Part shown: piece after piece, positions 8,100-17,691 of the stretch
Layout: the number at the start of each line of letters is the position of its first letter
How positions within the stretch are numbered: the first letter of the stretch is position 1
Source of the DNA: Candidatus Halobonum tyrrellensis G22
GTDB lineage: Archaea > Halobacteriota > Halobacteria > Halobacteriales > Haloferacaceae
Reading direction: 5' to 3'
Length of the DNA: 64,000 nucleotides
Assembly: GCF_000495475.1 (NCBI RefSeq)
Contig: NZ_ASGZ01000021.1
Span: 1-64,000 of the forward strand
Translations under genes and position numbers: made by a program
Notes under the pieces: generated by a model
Database searches by the model: none
What the model saw: the letters and a program-made list of their open reading frames with translations, nothing else
What the model was told of the DNA's origin: nothing

Positions 8100-9116
8100 A
8101 TGCCACAACCAAGCAGACCACGAAAGGGCTCGATGGGCTTCGGCCCGCGCACCCGCGCGACCAGCGAAGTCCCCCGCATCCGCTCGTGGCCCGACGACGA
8201 CGGCTCCGCCGTCGTGCAGGGCTTCGCGGGCTACAAGGCGGGGATGACCCACGTCGTCATGGTCAACGACGAATCCGACTCCCCGCGCGAGGGGATGGAG
8301 GAGTCGGTGCCCGTGACCGTCGTCGAGGTGCCGCCGATGCGCGCGGTCGCCCTCAGAGCCTACGAGGACACGCCGTACGGACAGAAGCCGGTGACCGAGG
8401 TCTGGGCGTCCGAGTTCCACGACGAACTCGACCGGACGCTCGACCTGCCGGCGGAGGACACCCACGAGGAGGACGCCGACGAACTCCGGACGCTGGTCGA
8501 CGACGGCGTCGTCGACGACCTGCGGTTCATCACCCACACCGCCCCGAGCGAACTCGCGAACGTCCCGAAGAAGAAGCCCGACGTGATGGAGACTCGCGTC
8601 GGCGGCGGGTCGCTCTCCGACCGACTGGAGTACGCGCTCGATATAGTCGGCGAGGGCGGCGAACACGAGTTCGGCGAGGTGTTCCGCGCGGGCGAGTACA
8701 TGGACGTCTCCGGCGTCACCAAGGGGAAGGGGACGCAGGGTCCCGTCAAGCGCTGGGGCGTCCAAAAGCGGAAGGGCAAACACGCCCGGCAGGGGTGGCG
8801 CCGTCGGATCGGCAACCTCGGCCCGTGGAACCCCTCCCGCGTGCGCTCGACCGTCCCCCAGCAGGGGCAGATGGGCTACCACCAGCGCACCGAACTCAAC
8901 AAGCGACTCATCGACTTCGGCGAGGGTGACGAGGCGTCCGTCGAGGGCGGCTTCAAGGGCTACGGCGAGGTCACCGGGTCGTACGCGCTGGTGAAAGGCT
9001 CCGTTCCGGGGCCGAGCCAGCGCCTCCTGCGGTTCCGCCCGGCCATCCGGCCGAACGACCAGCCGCGCCTCGACCCCGAGGTGCGGTACGTCTCCACCGC
9101 GTCGAACCAAGGATAA
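8100..9116 (+). CDS. rpl3: 50S ribosomal protein L3 (uL3)
   Basis: A 338-residue archaeal/eukaryal-size uL3. The start MPQPSRPRKGSMGF is the usual archaeal N-terminus. The characteristic stretches GFAGYKAGMTHVVMV, SGVTKGKGTQGPVKRWG and GQMGYHQRTELNKRLI are present. uL3 binds 23S rRNA early in assembly and reaches the peptidyl transferase centre. The stop shares a base with the start of rpl4 (TAATG), so the two are translationally coupled. Confidence 0.97.
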   Translation: MPQPSRPRKGSMGFGPRTRATSEVPRIRSWPDDDGSAVVQGFAGYKAGMTHVVMVNDESDSPREGMEESVPVTVVEVPPMRAVALRAYEDTPYGQKPVTEVWASEFHDELDRTLDLPAEDTHEEDADELRTLVDDGVVDDLRFITHTAPSELANVPKKKPDVMETRVGGGSLSDRLEYALDIVGEGGEHEFGEVFRAGEYMDVSGVTKGKGTQGPVKRWGVQKRKGKHARQGWRRRIGNLGPWNPSRVRSTVPQQGQMGYHQRTELNKRLIDFGEGDEASVEGGFKGYGEVTGSYALVKGSVPGPSQRLLRFRPAIRPNDQPRLDPEVRYVSTASNQG

Positions 9117-9862
9117 TGAAGGCAACAGTACGAGACCTGAACGGCGAGGAGGGCGAGGAGGTCAACCTCCCCGACGTGTTCGAGACGCAGTACCGCCCGG
9201 ACCTGATCCGGCGGGCCGTCGTCGCCGCGCAGGCCAACCGGAAGCAGGCGTACGGCGCCGACGAGTACGCGGGGCTCCGCACGCCGGCGGAGTCGCCGGG
9301 GTCGGGCCGCGGCATGGCCCACGTCCCCCGGCAGAACGGTCAGGCCCGGCGCGTCCCCCAGACGGTGAAGGGACGCAAGGCCCACCCGCCGAAAGCCGAG
9401 AAGGACCAGGGGAAGGACATCAACGACAAGGAGCGGAAGCTCGCGGTCCGGTCGGCCATCGCGGCCACGACCGACGCCGAGCGGGTGGCCGAGCGCGGCC
9501 ACCAGTTCGACGAGGAACTCGACTTGCCGCTCGTCGTCTCCGACGAGTTCGAAGGGCTCGTGAAGACCCGCGAGGTCGTCGACTTCCTCGAAGCCATCGG
9601 CGTCCACGCGGACGTCGAACGCGCCGACGAGGGCCGGTCGGTCCGCGCCGGTCAGGGGACGACCCGCGGCCGGAAGTACAAGCAGCCGAAGTCGCTGCTG
9701 TTCGTCACGTCGGACGAGCCGTCGAAAGCCGCCCGCAACCTCGCGGGCGTCGACGTGACCACCGGCGCCGAAGTGAACGCGGAGGACCTCGCGCCCGGGA
9801 CGCACCCGGGGCGGCTCACCGTGTTCACCGAGTCGGCGCTCGGGGAGGTGGCGGAGCGATGA
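9116..9862 (+). CDS. rpl4: 50S ribosomal protein L4 (uL4, archaeal type)
   Basis: A 248-residue uL4 of archaeal/eukaryal type. It includes FETQYRPDLIRRAVVAAQAN near the start and the long internal loop rich in Gly/Arg (GLRTPAESPGSGRGMAHVPR) that lines the peptide exit tunnel. The ending LTVFTESALGEVAER is typical for haloarchaea. The gene overlaps the start of rpl23 by four bases. Confidence 0.97.
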   Translation: MKATVRDLNGEEGEEVNLPDVFETQYRPDLIRRAVVAAQANRKQAYGADEYAGLRTPAESPGSGRGMAHVPRQNGQARRVPQTVKGRKAHPPKAEKDQGKDINDKERKLAVRSAIAATTDAERVAERGHQFDEELDLPLVVSDEFEGLVKTREVVDFLEAIGVHADVERADEGRSVRAGQGTTRGRKYKQPKSLLFVTSDEPSKAARNLAGVDVTTGAEVNAEDLAPGTHPGRLTVFTESALGEVAER

Positions 9863-10110
9863 GCGTGATCCGCCACCCGCTCGTCACGGAGAAGGCGATG
9901 GACGAGATGGACTTCGCGAACAAACTCCAGTTCATCGTCTCGACCGACGCGTCGAAAGGCGAGATCGTCGAGGCCATCGAGTCGCAGTTCGACGTGGCCG
10001 TCGAGGCGGTCCGCACGCAGATGACGCCGAAGGGGACGAAGAAGGCCACCGTCACCCTCAACGAGGACGACGACGCCCAGGAAGTGGCCTCCCGGATCGG
10101 GGTGTTCTGA
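9859..10110 (+). CDS. rpl23: 50S ribosomal protein L23 (uL23)
   Basis: An 83-residue uL23. MSVIRHPLVTEKAMDEMDF is the conserved start, and MTPKGTKKATVTL is the loop that contacts 23S rRNA. uL23 forms the docking site for SRP and translocon at the exit tunnel. It overlaps rpl4 and is followed two bases later by rpl2. Confidence 0.97.
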   Translation: MSVIRHPLVTEKAMDEMDFANKLQFIVSTDASKGEIVEAIESQFDVAVEAVRTQMTPKGTKKATVTLNEDDDAQEVASRIGVF

Positions 10111-10112
10111 GA

Positions 10113-10841
10113 ATGGGACGCAGAATTCAGGGACAACGACGCGGTCGCGGCGGACCGACGTTCCGTGCGCCGTCGCACCGCTACAAGTCGGACAAGTCGC
10201 ACAAGAAGACGACCGAGGGCGAGAGCGACACGGTGTCGGGCGAGATCGTCGGGATCGAGCACGACCCCTCGCGGTCGGCGCCGCTCGCGGACGTGGAGTT
10301 CGAGGACGGCGACCGCCGCCTCGTGCTCGCGCCCGAGGGCGTCACCGTCGGGGAGACGCTCCAGGTGGGCGTCTCCGCGGAGATCAAGCCCGGCAACACG
10401 CTCCCGCTCGCGGAGATCCCCGAGGGGGTTCCGGTGTGTAACGTCGAGTCGAAACCCGGCGACGGCGGCAAGTTCGCCCGCGCGTCGGGCGTCAACGCGA
10501 CGCTGCTGACCCACGACCGCCGCGTGGCGGTCGTCCAGTTGCCCAGCGGCGAGGTCAAGCGGCTCAACCCCGACGCCCGCGCCACCATCGGCGTGGTCGC
10601 CGGCGGCGGCCGGACGGAGAAGCCGTTCGTCAAAGCCGGCAACAAACACCACAAGATGAAGGCCCGCGGCACCAAGTGGCCGAACGTGCGCGGCGTCGCG
10701 ATGAACGCCGTCGACCACCCGTTCGGCGGCGGCGGCAGACAGCACCCCGGTCAGCCCAAGTCGGTGTCGCGGAACGCGCCGCCGGGGCGGAAGGTGGGCG
10801 ACATCGCCTCGAAGCGGACGGGACGCGGAGGTAACAAATAA
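10113..10841 (+). CDS. rpl2: 50S ribosomal protein L2 (uL2)
   Basis: A 242-residue uL2 beginning [20 protein letters not shown]. The conserved C-terminal region carries [19 protein letters not shown], with the histidine stretch that reaches the peptidyl transferase centre. Its Arg/Lys/Gly-rich ends bind 23S rRNA. The stop overlaps the start of rps19 (TAATG). Confidence 0.97.
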   Translation: MGRRIQGQRRGRGGPTFRAPSHRYKSDKSHKKTTEGESDTVSGEIVGIEHDPSRSAPLADVEFEDGDRRLVLAPEGVTVGETLQVGVSAEIKPGNTLPLAEIPEGVPVCNVESKPGDGGKFARASGVNATLLTHDRRVAVVQLPSGEVKRLNPDARATIGVVAGGGRTEKPFVKAGNKHHKMKARGTKWPNVRGVAMNAVDHPFGGGGRQHPGQPKSVSRNAPPGRKVGDIASKRTGRGGNK

Positions 10842-11263
10842 TGAGCTCGGACTACCGAACCGGCCGCGAGGGTGAGTTCACCTACCGCGGTCACACGCTC
10901 GACGAACTGCAGGAGATGGACCTCGACGAGGTCTCGGAACTGCTGCCCGCGCGGACGCGGCGAACCATCACCCGAGGACTCACCGTCGAACAGCGGAAGC
11001 TGCTGGAGAAGGCGCGCGAGACCGACGAGGAGGAGTCGGCAAACGACCCGCTCCGGACGCACCTGCGCGACATGCCGGTGCTGCCGGAGTTCGTCGACCT
11101 CACGTTCGCGGTGTACAACGGTCAGTCGTTCGAGCGCGTCCGGGTCGCCCCCGAGATGATCGGCCACTACCTGGGCGAGTTCCAACTCACCCGGACGTCG
11201 GTCGAACACGGCCAGGCCGGCATCGGCGCGACCCGGTCCTCGAAGTTCGTGCCGCTCAAGTAA
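10841..11263 (+). CDS. rps19: 30S ribosomal protein S19 (uS19)
   Basis: A 140-residue uS19 with the archaeal N-terminal extension ([20 protein letters not shown]). The conserved part includes [39 protein letters not shown] and [14 protein letters not shown]. It sits in the 30S head next to S13. Eight bases follow before rpl22. Confidence 0.97.
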   Translation: MSSDYRTGREGEFTYRGHTLDELQEMDLDEVSELLPARTRRTITRGLTVEQRKLLEKARETDEEESANDPLRTHLRDMPVLPEFVDLTFAVYNGQSFERVRVAPEMIGHYLGEFQLTRTSVEHGQAGIGATRSSKFVPLK

Positions 11264-11270
11264 CACAACC

Positions 11271-11732
11271 ATGGGAATCAACTACAGCGTCGACGCCGAC
11301 CCGGACTCCACCGCCAAGGGGATGCTCCGCGAGCGGCAGATCAGCCTGAAGCACAGCAAGGCCATCGCCCGACAGATCAAAGGCGAGACGGTCGCCGACG
11401 CCGAGGAGTACCTCGAAGCCGTGCTGGCGGAGGAACGGTCGGTGCCGTTCAAACAGCACAACTCCGGCGTGGGTCACCGATCGGACATCGACGGCTGGGA
11501 CGCCGGCCGCTACCCCGAGAAGGCCACGAAGGACTTCCAGAAACTGCTCGAGAACGTCAAGAACAACGCCGACCGCGCGGGCTTCGAACCCGACGAGATG
11601 GAGATCATGCACGTCGCGGCCCACAAGGTCGGCGAACAGCAGGGTCGCAAGCCCCGCGCGATGGGCCGGGCGACCCCGTGGAACTCACCCCAAGTGGACG
11701 TCGAAATGATACTCACGGAGGCCGACGAGTAA
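11271..11732 (+). CDS. rpl22: 50S ribosomal protein L22 (uL22)
   Basis: A 153-residue archaeal uL22. MGINYSVDADPDSTAKGM is the usual haloarchaeal start. The beta-hairpin that lines the exit tunnel is represented by AAHKVGEQQGRKPRAMGRAT. Its TAA overlaps the ATG of rps3 at 11732. Confidence 0.97.
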   Translation: MGINYSVDADPDSTAKGMLRERQISLKHSKAIARQIKGETVADAEEYLEAVLAEERSVPFKQHNSGVGHRSDIDGWDAGRYPEKATKDFQKLLENVKNNADRAGFEPDEMEIMHVAAHKVGEQQGRKPRAMGRATPWNSPQVDVEMILTEADE

Positions 11733-12742
11733 TGGCGGACGAACACCAGTTCATCGAGGACGGACTCCAGCGGAGCCAGATCGACGAGTTCTTCGAGAAC
11801 GAACTCGGCCGCGCGGGCTACGGCGGCATGGACGTCGCCAAGACGCCGATGGGCACCCAGATCGTGCTCAAGGCGGAGAAGCCCGGCATGGTGATCGGCA
11901 AGGGCGGGAAGAACATCCGCAAGGTCACCACCGAACTCGAAGAGCGGTTCGACATGGACGACCCCCAGATCGACGTCCAGGAGGTCGACGAACCGGACCT
12001 CAACGCGAAGATCGTCGCCGACCGCCTCGCCAACGCGCTCGAACGCGGCTGGTACTTCCGGAAGGCCGGCCACACCACGATCGACCGGATCATGGACGCG
12101 GGCGCGCTCGGCGCCGAGATCAACCTCAACGGGAAGGTCACCGGCGCGCGGAGCCGCGACGAGAAGTTCAACCGCGGCTACATCAAACACAACGGCGAAC
12201 CCGCCCAGGACGTCGTCGACACCGGCCAGGGCGTCGCGGTGATGAAGCTCGGGACGATCGGCGTGACGGTGAAGATCATCCCGCCGGGCGCGGAACTGCC
12301 CGACGACTTCGAGGTGGCCGACGACGCCGAGGCGCCCGAGGTCGAACAGACCGTCGAGGACGACGGCGTCGAGGCGCTCCTCGAGGAGGAACCGGAGGAG
12401 GTCCCCGACGTCGGCGACGACGAGGACGTCGAGGTGCCGACCGACGAACCCGACGACGTCGACGTGATCGACGAGGACGTCGTCGAGGAGGTCATCGAGA
12501 GCGACGAGACCGAGGACGGCGACGGCGCCGCCGACACCGGCGAACCGTCCGGCGAGTCCGCCGCCGACGCCGAGGAGATGGAGGACCTCGACGAGGACGT
12601 CGAGTCCGAAGCCGAGGAACTCGTCGCCGAGATGGAGTCCGACGAGGACGACTCCGACGACGAGGAGGAGACGGCGTCCGACGACTCCGGCGACGAGGAC
12701 GAAGCGGCGTCCGACGACGAGGACGAGGAGGAGGAGGAGTAG
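11732..12742 (+). CDS. rps3: 30S ribosomal protein S3 (uS3) with long acidic tail
   Basis: A 336-residue uS3. The first 210 residues hold the KH domain (MVIGKGGKNIRKVTTELEERF) and the C-terminal S3 domain (GTIGVTVKIIPPGAELPDDF). The remaining 125 residues are almost entirely Asp/Glu/Ala/Ser. This tail is much longer than in non-halophiles and common in haloarchaea. The start at 11732 was chosen over an in-frame codon at 11678 because MADEHQFIEDGL is the family N-terminus and overlaps the rpl22 stop. Confidence 0.96.
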   Translation: MADEHQFIEDGLQRSQIDEFFENELGRAGYGGMDVAKTPMGTQIVLKAEKPGMVIGKGGKNIRKVTTELEERFDMDDPQIDVQEVDEPDLNAKIVADRLANALERGWYFRKAGHTTIDRIMDAGALGAEINLNGKVTGARSRDEKFNRGYIKHNGEPAQDVVDTGQGVAVMKLGTIGVTVKIIPPGAELPDDFEVADDAEAPEVEQTVEDDGVEALLEEEPEEVPDVGDDEDVEVPTDEPDDVDVIDEDVVEEVIESDETEDGDGAADTGEPSGESAADAEEMEDLDEDVESEAEELVAEMESDEDDSDDEEETASDDSGDEDEAASDDEDEEEEE

Positions 12743-12745
12743 CCG

Positions 12746-12964
12746 ATGGCGATCCTCCACACCGCGGAGATCCGCGACATGACCTCCGCCGAGCGGGAGT
12801 CCGAACTCGAGGAACTCGAGACGGAACTGCTCAACGCGAAGGCCGTCCAGGCGGCCGGCGGCGCGCCGGACAACCCCGGCCGCGTCGGCGAACTCCGCCG
12901 GACGATCGCGCGGATCAAGACGATCCAGCGCGAAGAAGGCGACACCGACGAGGACACGGAGTAG
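12746..12964 (+). CDS. rpmC: 50S ribosomal protein L29 (uL29)
   Basis: A 72-residue two-helix uL29. It reads [20 protein letters not shown], then [20 protein letters not shown] and [13 protein letters not shown], the normal archaeal pattern. It is located near the exit tunnel in the large subunit. It starts three bases after rps3 and is followed by rnp1. Confidence 0.95.
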   Translation: MAILHTAEIRDMTSAERESELEELETELLNAKAVQAAGGAPDNPGRVGELRRTIARIKTIQREEGDTDEDTE

Positions 12965-12971
12965 AGACCGC

Positions 12972-13472
12972 ATGCCCCTGACCCCCGAGACGCTCACGCG
13001 ACACGAACTCGTCGGCCTGCCCGTCGGGGTGGCCGACGCGCCCAGCGACGCCCACGTCGGCATCGCGGGCCGAGTCGTCTCCGAGAGCCAGCGGACCCTC
13101 GTGGTCCGCGTCCCCTCGGGGGAACACCGGGACAAACGAGTGCCGAAGGCGGGCGCGACGTTCACGTTCGCGCTCCCCTCGGCCGCAGGAACCGACGAGG
13201 CGGACGGTTCCGTCACAGCAGGGGACGCTCGCGCGTCCCACCCTACAGATGAAGCCGCCGGGGCGCGCAAGCCCCCGGGGTCCGCGTTCGAACTTCCGTC
13301 GTCCGCGCACGGCACACTGGTCGCCGGGCGCGGGCAGGACGATACTGCCGGGGTCACACCCGGTCAGTCGGGCGGTTGCGAGGACGCGGTCTACGTTACG
13401 GTGGATGGGACCAGACTGCTCTCACGACCCGCCTTCCGCACGGAACGTGCGGGTGATTCGACATGGCAATAG
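12972..13472 (+). CDS. rnp1: Ribonuclease P protein component 1 (Rpp29/Pop4), with insertion
   Basis: Rnp1 is a protein subunit of archaeal RNase P, which removes 5' leaders from pre-tRNA. The 166-residue product starts [18 protein letters not shown] and continues with [21 protein letters not shown] and [12 protein letters not shown]. It ends [22 protein letters not shown], the normal Rpp29 Sm-like core. Between the last two parts lies an insert of about 60 residues (roughly 70-132), Ala/Gly/Pro-rich and without relation to the core. At DNA level the insert contains two hairpins. The reading frame stays open throughout and runs ten bases into rps17. The gene is in its usual place between rpl29 and rps17. 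Confidence 0.9.
   Translation: MPLTPETLTRHELVGLPVGVADAPSDAHVGIAGRVVSESQRTLVVRVPSGEHRDKRVPKAGATFTFALPSAAGTDEADGSVTAGDARASHPTDEAAGARKPPGSAFELPSSAHGTLVAGRGQDDTAGVTPGQSGGCEDAVYVTVDGTRLLSRPAFRTERAGDSTWQ
13221..13280 (+). repeat. Two hairpins within the rnp1 insert
   Basis: The first hairpin is GGGACG at 13222-13227 paired with CGTCCC at 13234-13239, loop of six. The second is CCGGGG at 13258-13263 paired with a CCCCGG-type arm around 13272-13278, loop near GCGCAA. Between them is ACCCTACAGATGAAGCC. Paired stems next to a GATGAAGCC box resemble the 3' ends of haloarchaeal IS200/IS605 (TnpB) elements; that comparison is from memory, not from a search. Confidence 0.5.
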
Positions 13473-13789
13473 GACTGAACGCAACAGAACCGGAGGAGAC
13501 GTGCTCCGACGAGAACTGCCCGTTCCACGGGTCGCTCTCCGTCCGCGGGCAGACGCTCGAAGGCACCGTCGCCTCCACGCAGATGGACAAGACCGTCGTC
13601 GTCGAGCGGGAGTACGACGTGTTCGTACCGAAGTACGACCGCTACATGAAACGACGGAGCCGCGTCCCCGCACACTGCTCGCCCTGCCTCGACGTCGAGG
13701 AAGGCGACGAGGTGCGGATCGCCGAGACCCGTCCGCTCTCGAAGACGAAGTCGCACGTCGTCGTCGAGACGCTGGAGGGTGATGCCTGA
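13463..13789 (+). CDS. rps17: 30S ribosomal protein S17 (uS17)
   Basis: A 108-residue archaeal uS17. It has the extended N-terminus with cysteines ([18 protein letters not shown]) and the core [20 protein letters not shown] and [18 protein letters not shown]. The ATG lies ten bases inside rnp1, with GGGTGAT nearby as a possible ribosome binding site. Its last base is shared with the start of rpl14. Confidence 0.96.
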   Translation: MAIGLNATEPEETCSDENCPFHGSLSVRGQTLEGTVASTQMDKTVVVEREYDVFVPKYDRYMKRRSRVPAHCSPCLDVEEGDEVRIAETRPLSKTKSHVVVETLEGDA

Positions 13790-14187
13790 TGGAGGCGCTC
13801 AAGGCCGACGTCACGCAGGGCCTCGAGAAGGGTTCGCTGATCACGTGCGCCGACAACACCGGCGCCCGCGAACTCAAGGTCATCAGCGTCTCGGGCTACT
13901 CGGGGACGAAGAACCGCCACCCCAAAGCGGGTGTGGGCGACAAGGTGACCGTCTCGGTCACCAAAGGCACGCCGGAGATGCGACGACAGGTGCTCGAAGC
14001 CGTCGTCGTCCGGCAGCGCAAGCCGATCCGTCGCCCCAGCGGCACGCGCGTGAAGTTCGCGGACAACGCCGCCGTCGTCATCGACGACGTTGGCGAACCG
14101 CGCGGGACCGAGATCAAGGGTCCCATCGCGCGCGAAGTCGCGGAACGCTTCGGGAGCATCGCATCCACGGCGACACAGATCGTCTAG
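13789..14187 (+). CDS. rpl14: 50S ribosomal protein L14 (uL14)
   Basis: A 132-residue uL14 starting [34 protein letters not shown] is the diagnostic stretch. The remainder forms the beta barrel with [13 protein letters not shown] and [16 protein letters not shown]. It contacts 16S rRNA in an intersubunit bridge. A single base separates it from rpl24. Confidence 0.97.
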   Translation: MEALKADVTQGLEKGSLITCADNTGARELKVISVSGYSGTKNRHPKAGVGDKVTVSVTKGTPEMRRQVLEAVVVRQRKPIRRPSGTRVKFADNAAVVIDDVGEPRGTEIKGPIAREVAERFGSIASTATQIV

Positions 14188-14188
14188 T

Positions 14189-14551
14189 ATGACAGAGCAA
14201 CCGCACAAACAGCGAAACCAGACGCGGGACGCGCCGCTCCACGAGCGGCAGAAGTTCGTCCGCGCGACGCTGACGCCCGACCTCCGCGAGGAGTACGGCC
14301 AGCGGAACGTCCGCGTCAACGCGGGCGACACCGTCGAGGTGATGCGCGGGGACTTCGCCGGCGAGGAGGCGGAAGTCGTGAGCGTCGACCTCCGCAACTC
14401 CGTCGTCCACGTCGAGGACGTCGTGATCGAGAAGGCCGACGGGGAGGAGACCCCGCGGGCGCTCGACGCGTCGAACCTCCGCGTGACGGAGTTGAACCTG
14501 GAGGACGACGTCCGCGAGGCGCGTCTCGACGCGGACGAGGAGGCAGCGTAA
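14189..14551 (+). CDS. rpl24: 50S ribosomal protein L24 (uL24)
   Basis: A 120-residue archaeal uL24. [20 protein letters not shown] leads into [20 protein letters not shown], the KOW motif, and [19 protein letters not shown]. The ATG at 14189 follows the rpl14 stop directly. An upstream in-frame start within rpl14 is not credible. uL24 starts 50S assembly. Confidence 0.96.
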   Translation: MTEQPHKQRNQTRDAPLHERQKFVRATLTPDLREEYGQRNVRVNAGDTVEVMRGDFAGEEAEVVSVDLRNSVVHVEDVVIEKADGEETPRALDASNLRVTELNLEDDVREARLDADEEAA

Positions 14552-14552
14552 G

Positions 14553-15287
14553 ATGACGAAACACCAGAAACGACTCTCGGCCCCCAACTCGTGGCCGGTC
14601 GAGCGGAAGGAGGAGACGTTCACCGTGAAGGCCGACGCCGGCCCGCACGGCGAATCCGGCGTCCCCCTGCTGATCGTCCTCCGGGACGTGCTGGGGTACG
14701 TCGACACCCGCAAGGAGGCGCGCTACGCGCTCGACAACGACTCCGTGCTCGTCAACGGCGTCGCGGTGTCGGACGAGGAGCGCCCGGTCGGCATGTTCGA
14801 CATCCTGGCGTTCACCGAACGCGAGGAGTTCTACCGGGTGTTCCCGGGCGATGGCGGCCGGCTCTCGCTCGACCCGATCGACGAGGCGTCCGCCGAATCG
14901 CGGCTCGGGAAGGTCACCGGCAAGCGGCAGGTCACCGGCGGCCAGTTCCAGTACACGCTCCACGACGGCACCACGCTGGTCGCCGACGAGGGCGAGTACG
15001 CCGGCAAGGACTCGCTCGTGGTCGACAACGAGACCAAGGAGGTCGTCGCGCACTTCCCCTACGAGGAGGGTGCGCTCGTGACCGCCGTCGCCGGCACGCA
15101 CGCGGGCGAGGTCGGCACGGTCGACGACATCACCGTCACCCCCGGCTCCGGGTCGAACGGCGTCACCGTCGAACAGGACGACGACGCCGTCAGCGCGGCC
15201 GACGACCGCGAGCCCGGCTTCGAGACGGTCGAGGAGTACGTCGTCGTGATCGACGAGAACTTCACCGACGGAGGTGACGACGAGTGA
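14553..15287 (+). CDS. rps4e: 30S ribosomal protein S4e (eS4)
   Basis: A 244-residue eS4. [20 protein letters not shown] is the standard start. The S4-like RNA-binding domain follows ([19 protein letters not shown]), then the central domain and a KOW-like part ([18 protein letters not shown]). The protein is shared by archaea and eukaryotes but absent from bacteria. It overlaps rpl5 by four bases. Confidence 0.96.
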   Translation: MTKHQKRLSAPNSWPVERKEETFTVKADAGPHGESGVPLLIVLRDVLGYVDTRKEARYALDNDSVLVNGVAVSDEERPVGMFDILAFTEREEFYRVFPGDGGRLSLDPIDEASAESRLGKVTGKRQVTGGQFQYTLHDGTTLVADEGEYAGKDSLVVDNETKEVVAHFPYEEGALVTAVAGTHAGEVGTVDDITVTPGSGSNGVTVEQDDDAVSAADDREPGFETVEEYVVVIDENFTDGGDDE

Positions 15288-15820
15288 GCGACGCCGAGAG
15301 CGGCGAGGAGTTCCACGAGATGCGCGAACCGCGCATCGAGAAGGCCGTCGTCCACATGGGCGTCGGGCAGGGCGGGCGCGAACTGGCGAACGCCGAGGAG
15401 ATCCTCGAAGAGATCACCGGCCAGGAGTCCGTTCGCACGACGGCCAAGCGGGCCATCGCCGAGTTCGACATCCGGCCGGGCGACCCGATCGGCGCGAAGG
15501 TCACGCTCCGCGACGAGGACGCCGACGAGTTCCTGCAGACGGCGCTGGAACTGGTGGACCTCCGACGGGCGCAGTTCGACGACACCGGGAACTTCAGCTT
15601 CGGCGTCGAGGAGCACACCGAGTTCCCGAGCCAGGAGTACGACCCGAACGTCGGCATCTACGGGCTCGACGTGACGGTCGCGCTCACGCGGCCGGGTTAC
15701 CGCGTCTCCAAGCGGGACACGGTGACCCGGTCGTTGCCGGGCCGTCACCGGATGACGGTCGACGACGCGGTGGCGTACCTCGAACGCGAGTTCGAAGTCG
15801 AGGTGACCGACAATGAGTGA
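15284..15820 (+). CDS. rpl5: 50S ribosomal protein L5 (uL5)
   Basis: A 178-residue uL5 with a GTG start overlapping the rps4e stop (GTGA). Conserved parts are [37 protein letters not shown] and the C-terminal [19 protein letters not shown]. It binds 5S rRNA together with L18. It overlaps rps14 by eight bases. Confidence 0.96.
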   Translation: MSDAESGEEFHEMREPRIEKAVVHMGVGQGGRELANAEEILEEITGQESVRTTAKRAIAEFDIRPGDPIGAKVTLRDEDADEFLQTALELVDLRRAQFDDTGNFSFGVEEHTEFPSQEYDPNVGIYGLDVTVALTRPGYRVSKRDTVTRSLPGRHRMTVDDAVAYLEREFEVEVTDNE

Positions 15821-16019
15821 AGCAGAGACGGAAACCGACTCGGAAGCGGAACCCGGAACCGCCGAGACGGGCGAGCACGCGACCAAACGGACCGGCCAGG
15901 AGCACGAGTGCCGGCGCTGCGGCCGCAAGCAGGGGTTGGTCGGCAAGTACGACATCAACCTCTGTCGGCAGTGCTTCCGCGAGGTCGCCCGCTCGATGGG
16001 GTTCCACAAGTACCGATAA
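15813..16019 (+). CDS. rps14: 30S ribosomal protein S14 (uS14, zinc-binding)
   Basis: A 68-residue uS14. It has a variable acidic N-terminus, then [20 protein letters not shown] and [18 protein letters not shown]. The CxxC...CxxC pair is the zinc site of the C+ form. It assembles late into the 30S head. Two bases separate it from rps8. Confidence 0.96.
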   Translation: MSEAETETDSEAEPGTAETGEHATKRTGQEHECRRCGRKQGLVGKYDINLCRQCFREVARSMGFHKYR

Positions 16020-16021
16020 TC

Positions 16022-16414
16022 ATGGCAGGCAACGACCCACTCTCCGACGCGCTCGGCGGTCTCAACAACGCCGAGAGCGTCGGCCATCTGGAGTACACTG
16101 TCCAGCCCGCCTCGAACATCGTCGGCTCGATCCTCGAAGTCCTGTACGACCGCGGTTACGTCGACGGCTTCGAGTACGTCGAAGACGGCAAGGCCGGCCT
16201 GTTCGAGGTCGAACTGAAGGGCGCCATCAACGAGTGTGGCGCGGTGAAGCCGCGGTACTCCGTGGCCGCGGACGGCTACGAGCGCTGGGAGAAGCGCTAC
16301 CTGCCGGCCCGCGACTACGGCTCGCTCATCGTGACCACCTCCCACGGCGTCATGAGCCACTACGATGCCCGCGAACAGGGGATCGGTGGCCAGGTGATCG
16401 CATACGTATACTAA
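16022..16414 (+). CDS. rps8: 30S ribosomal protein S8 (uS8)
   Basis: A 130-residue archaeal uS8. It starts MAGNDPLSDALGGLNNAESV and has GFEYVEDGKAGLFEVELKGA in the middle. It ends with TTSHGVMSHYDAREQGIGGQ, a diagnostic rRNA-binding loop. Its TAA overlaps the rpl6 ATG. An upstream in-frame start lies within rps14 and is rejected. Confidence 0.96.
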   Translation: MAGNDPLSDALGGLNNAESVGHLEYTVQPASNIVGSILEVLYDRGYVDGFEYVEDGKAGLFEVELKGAINECGAVKPRYSVAADGYERWEKRYLPARDYGSLIVTTSHGVMSHYDAREQGIGGQVIAYVY

Positions 16415-16950
16415 TGGAACGAGAAGAGATCGAACTACCGGACGAGGTGTCGGCCGAACTCGACCACCTCGACTTGACGGTCGAGGGACCGGACGGCTCC
16501 GTGACGCGCCGGCTGTGGTACCCGGACGTGTCCGTCTCCGTCGACGACGGGGCGGTCGTGATCGAGTGGCCCGAGGACGCCGACCGGAAGACGACGGCCA
16601 CCGTCGGCACGTTCGTGAGCCACGTCGACAACATGCTCCACGGCGTCACCGACGGGTGGGAGTACAAGATGGAAGTCTTCTACGCCCACTTCCCGATGGA
16701 CGTCTCCGTCGATGGCGACCGAGTCGCCATCTCGAACTTCCTCGGCGAACGCGCCCCGCGGCACGCGAGCATCCGGGGCGACACGCAGGTGGAGATCGAC
16801 GGCGAGGAGATCACCCTCACGGGACCCTCGAAGGAGGACGTCGGGCAGACGGCGGCCAACATCGAACAGCTCACTCGCGTGACCGACAAGGACACGCGCG
16901 TCTTCCAGGACGGCGTGTACATCACGCAGAAACCCGTGGGAGGTGCCTAG
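16414..16950 (+). CDS. rpl6: 50S ribosomal protein L6 (uL6)
   Basis: A 178-residue uL6. It starts MEREEIELPDEVSAELDHLD, with two L6 domains and VTDGWEYKMEVFYAHFPMDV in the middle. The C-terminus is VTDKDTRVFQDGVYITQKPV. It lies at the factor-binding site of the 50S subunit. The gene directly abuts rpl32e. Confidence 0.96.
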   Translation: MEREEIELPDEVSAELDHLDLTVEGPDGSVTRRLWYPDVSVSVDDGAVVIEWPEDADRKTTATVGTFVSHVDNMLHGVTDGWEYKMEVFYAHFPMDVSVDGDRVAISNFLGERAPRHASIRGDTQVEIDGEEITLTGPSKEDVGQTAANIEQLTRVTDKDTRVFQDGVYITQKPVGGA

Positions 16951-17691
16951 ATGGCCGACGACACCGAAGCCGAGACCGACGACGGAGCGGAGATCGAAGA
17001 ACTGGAGGATATCTCGGGGGTCGGACCCTCGAAGGCCGAGGCGCTCCGCGAGGCCGGCTACGAGTCGGTCGAGGACGTCCAGGCGGCCTCCCAGTCGGAA
17101 CTGGCGGACGTCGACGGGGTCGGCAACGCGCTCGCTGCCCGCATCAAGGCGGACGTCGGCGGGCTGGAGGTCGACACCGAGACCGACGCCGAGATCGAAG
17201 AGGACGAGACGGAGACGGAGGCGGACGACGAGGAGACGGAGGCGGCCGAGACCGAACTCCGTCCGCGCGGGCACGCCGACAAGACGCCCGACCTCTCCAA
17301 CGACGCCGCACGCGCGCTCGTCCAGAAGCACCGCGAGTCCAAGCCGCAGTTCAACCGGCAGGACTACCACAAGAAGAAGCGGACGCCCACCTCGTGGCGC
17401 CGCCCCCGCGGCGGGCTGTCGAAACAGCGCCGCGGGATCAAGGGGAAGGGACCGAAGGTCGAGGCGGGCTACGGCTCGCCGAAGGCGGCCCGCGGACTCC
17501 ACCCCAGCGGGTTCGAGGAGGTCCGCGTGCACAACACGGACGACCTCGAGGGCGTCGACCCCGACACGGAGGCGGTGCGGATCGGCTCCTCGGTCGGCGG
17601 CCGCAAGCGCGAGCGGATCGAGGACGTCTGCGAGGACCGAGAGATCCGCGTGCTCAACCCGACCTACGAGGAAGTCGAGGTGACAGAATGA
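16951..17691 (+). CDS. rpl32e: 50S ribosomal protein L32e (eL32) with N-terminal HhH domain
   Basis: A 246-residue eL32, about twice the length of the eukaryotic protein. Residues 12-70 read as a helix-hairpin-helix DNA/RNA-binding domain ([20 protein letters not shown] ... [18 protein letters not shown]). An acidic linker follows, then the eL32 core ([33 protein letters not shown]). Haloarchaeal eL32 proteins are known for such an N-terminal extension. It overlaps rpl19e by four bases. Confidence 0.95.
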   Translation: MADDTEAETDDGAEIEELEDISGVGPSKAEALREAGYESVEDVQAASQSELADVDGVGNALAARIKADVGGLEVDTETDAEIEEDETETEADDEETEAAETELRPRGHADKTPDLSNDAARALVQKHRESKPQFNRQDYHKKKRTPTSWRRPRGGLSKQRRGIKGKGPKVEAGYGSPKAARGLHPSGFEEVRVHNTDDLEGVDPDTEAVRIGSSVGGRKRERIEDVCEDREIRVLNPTYEEVEVTE

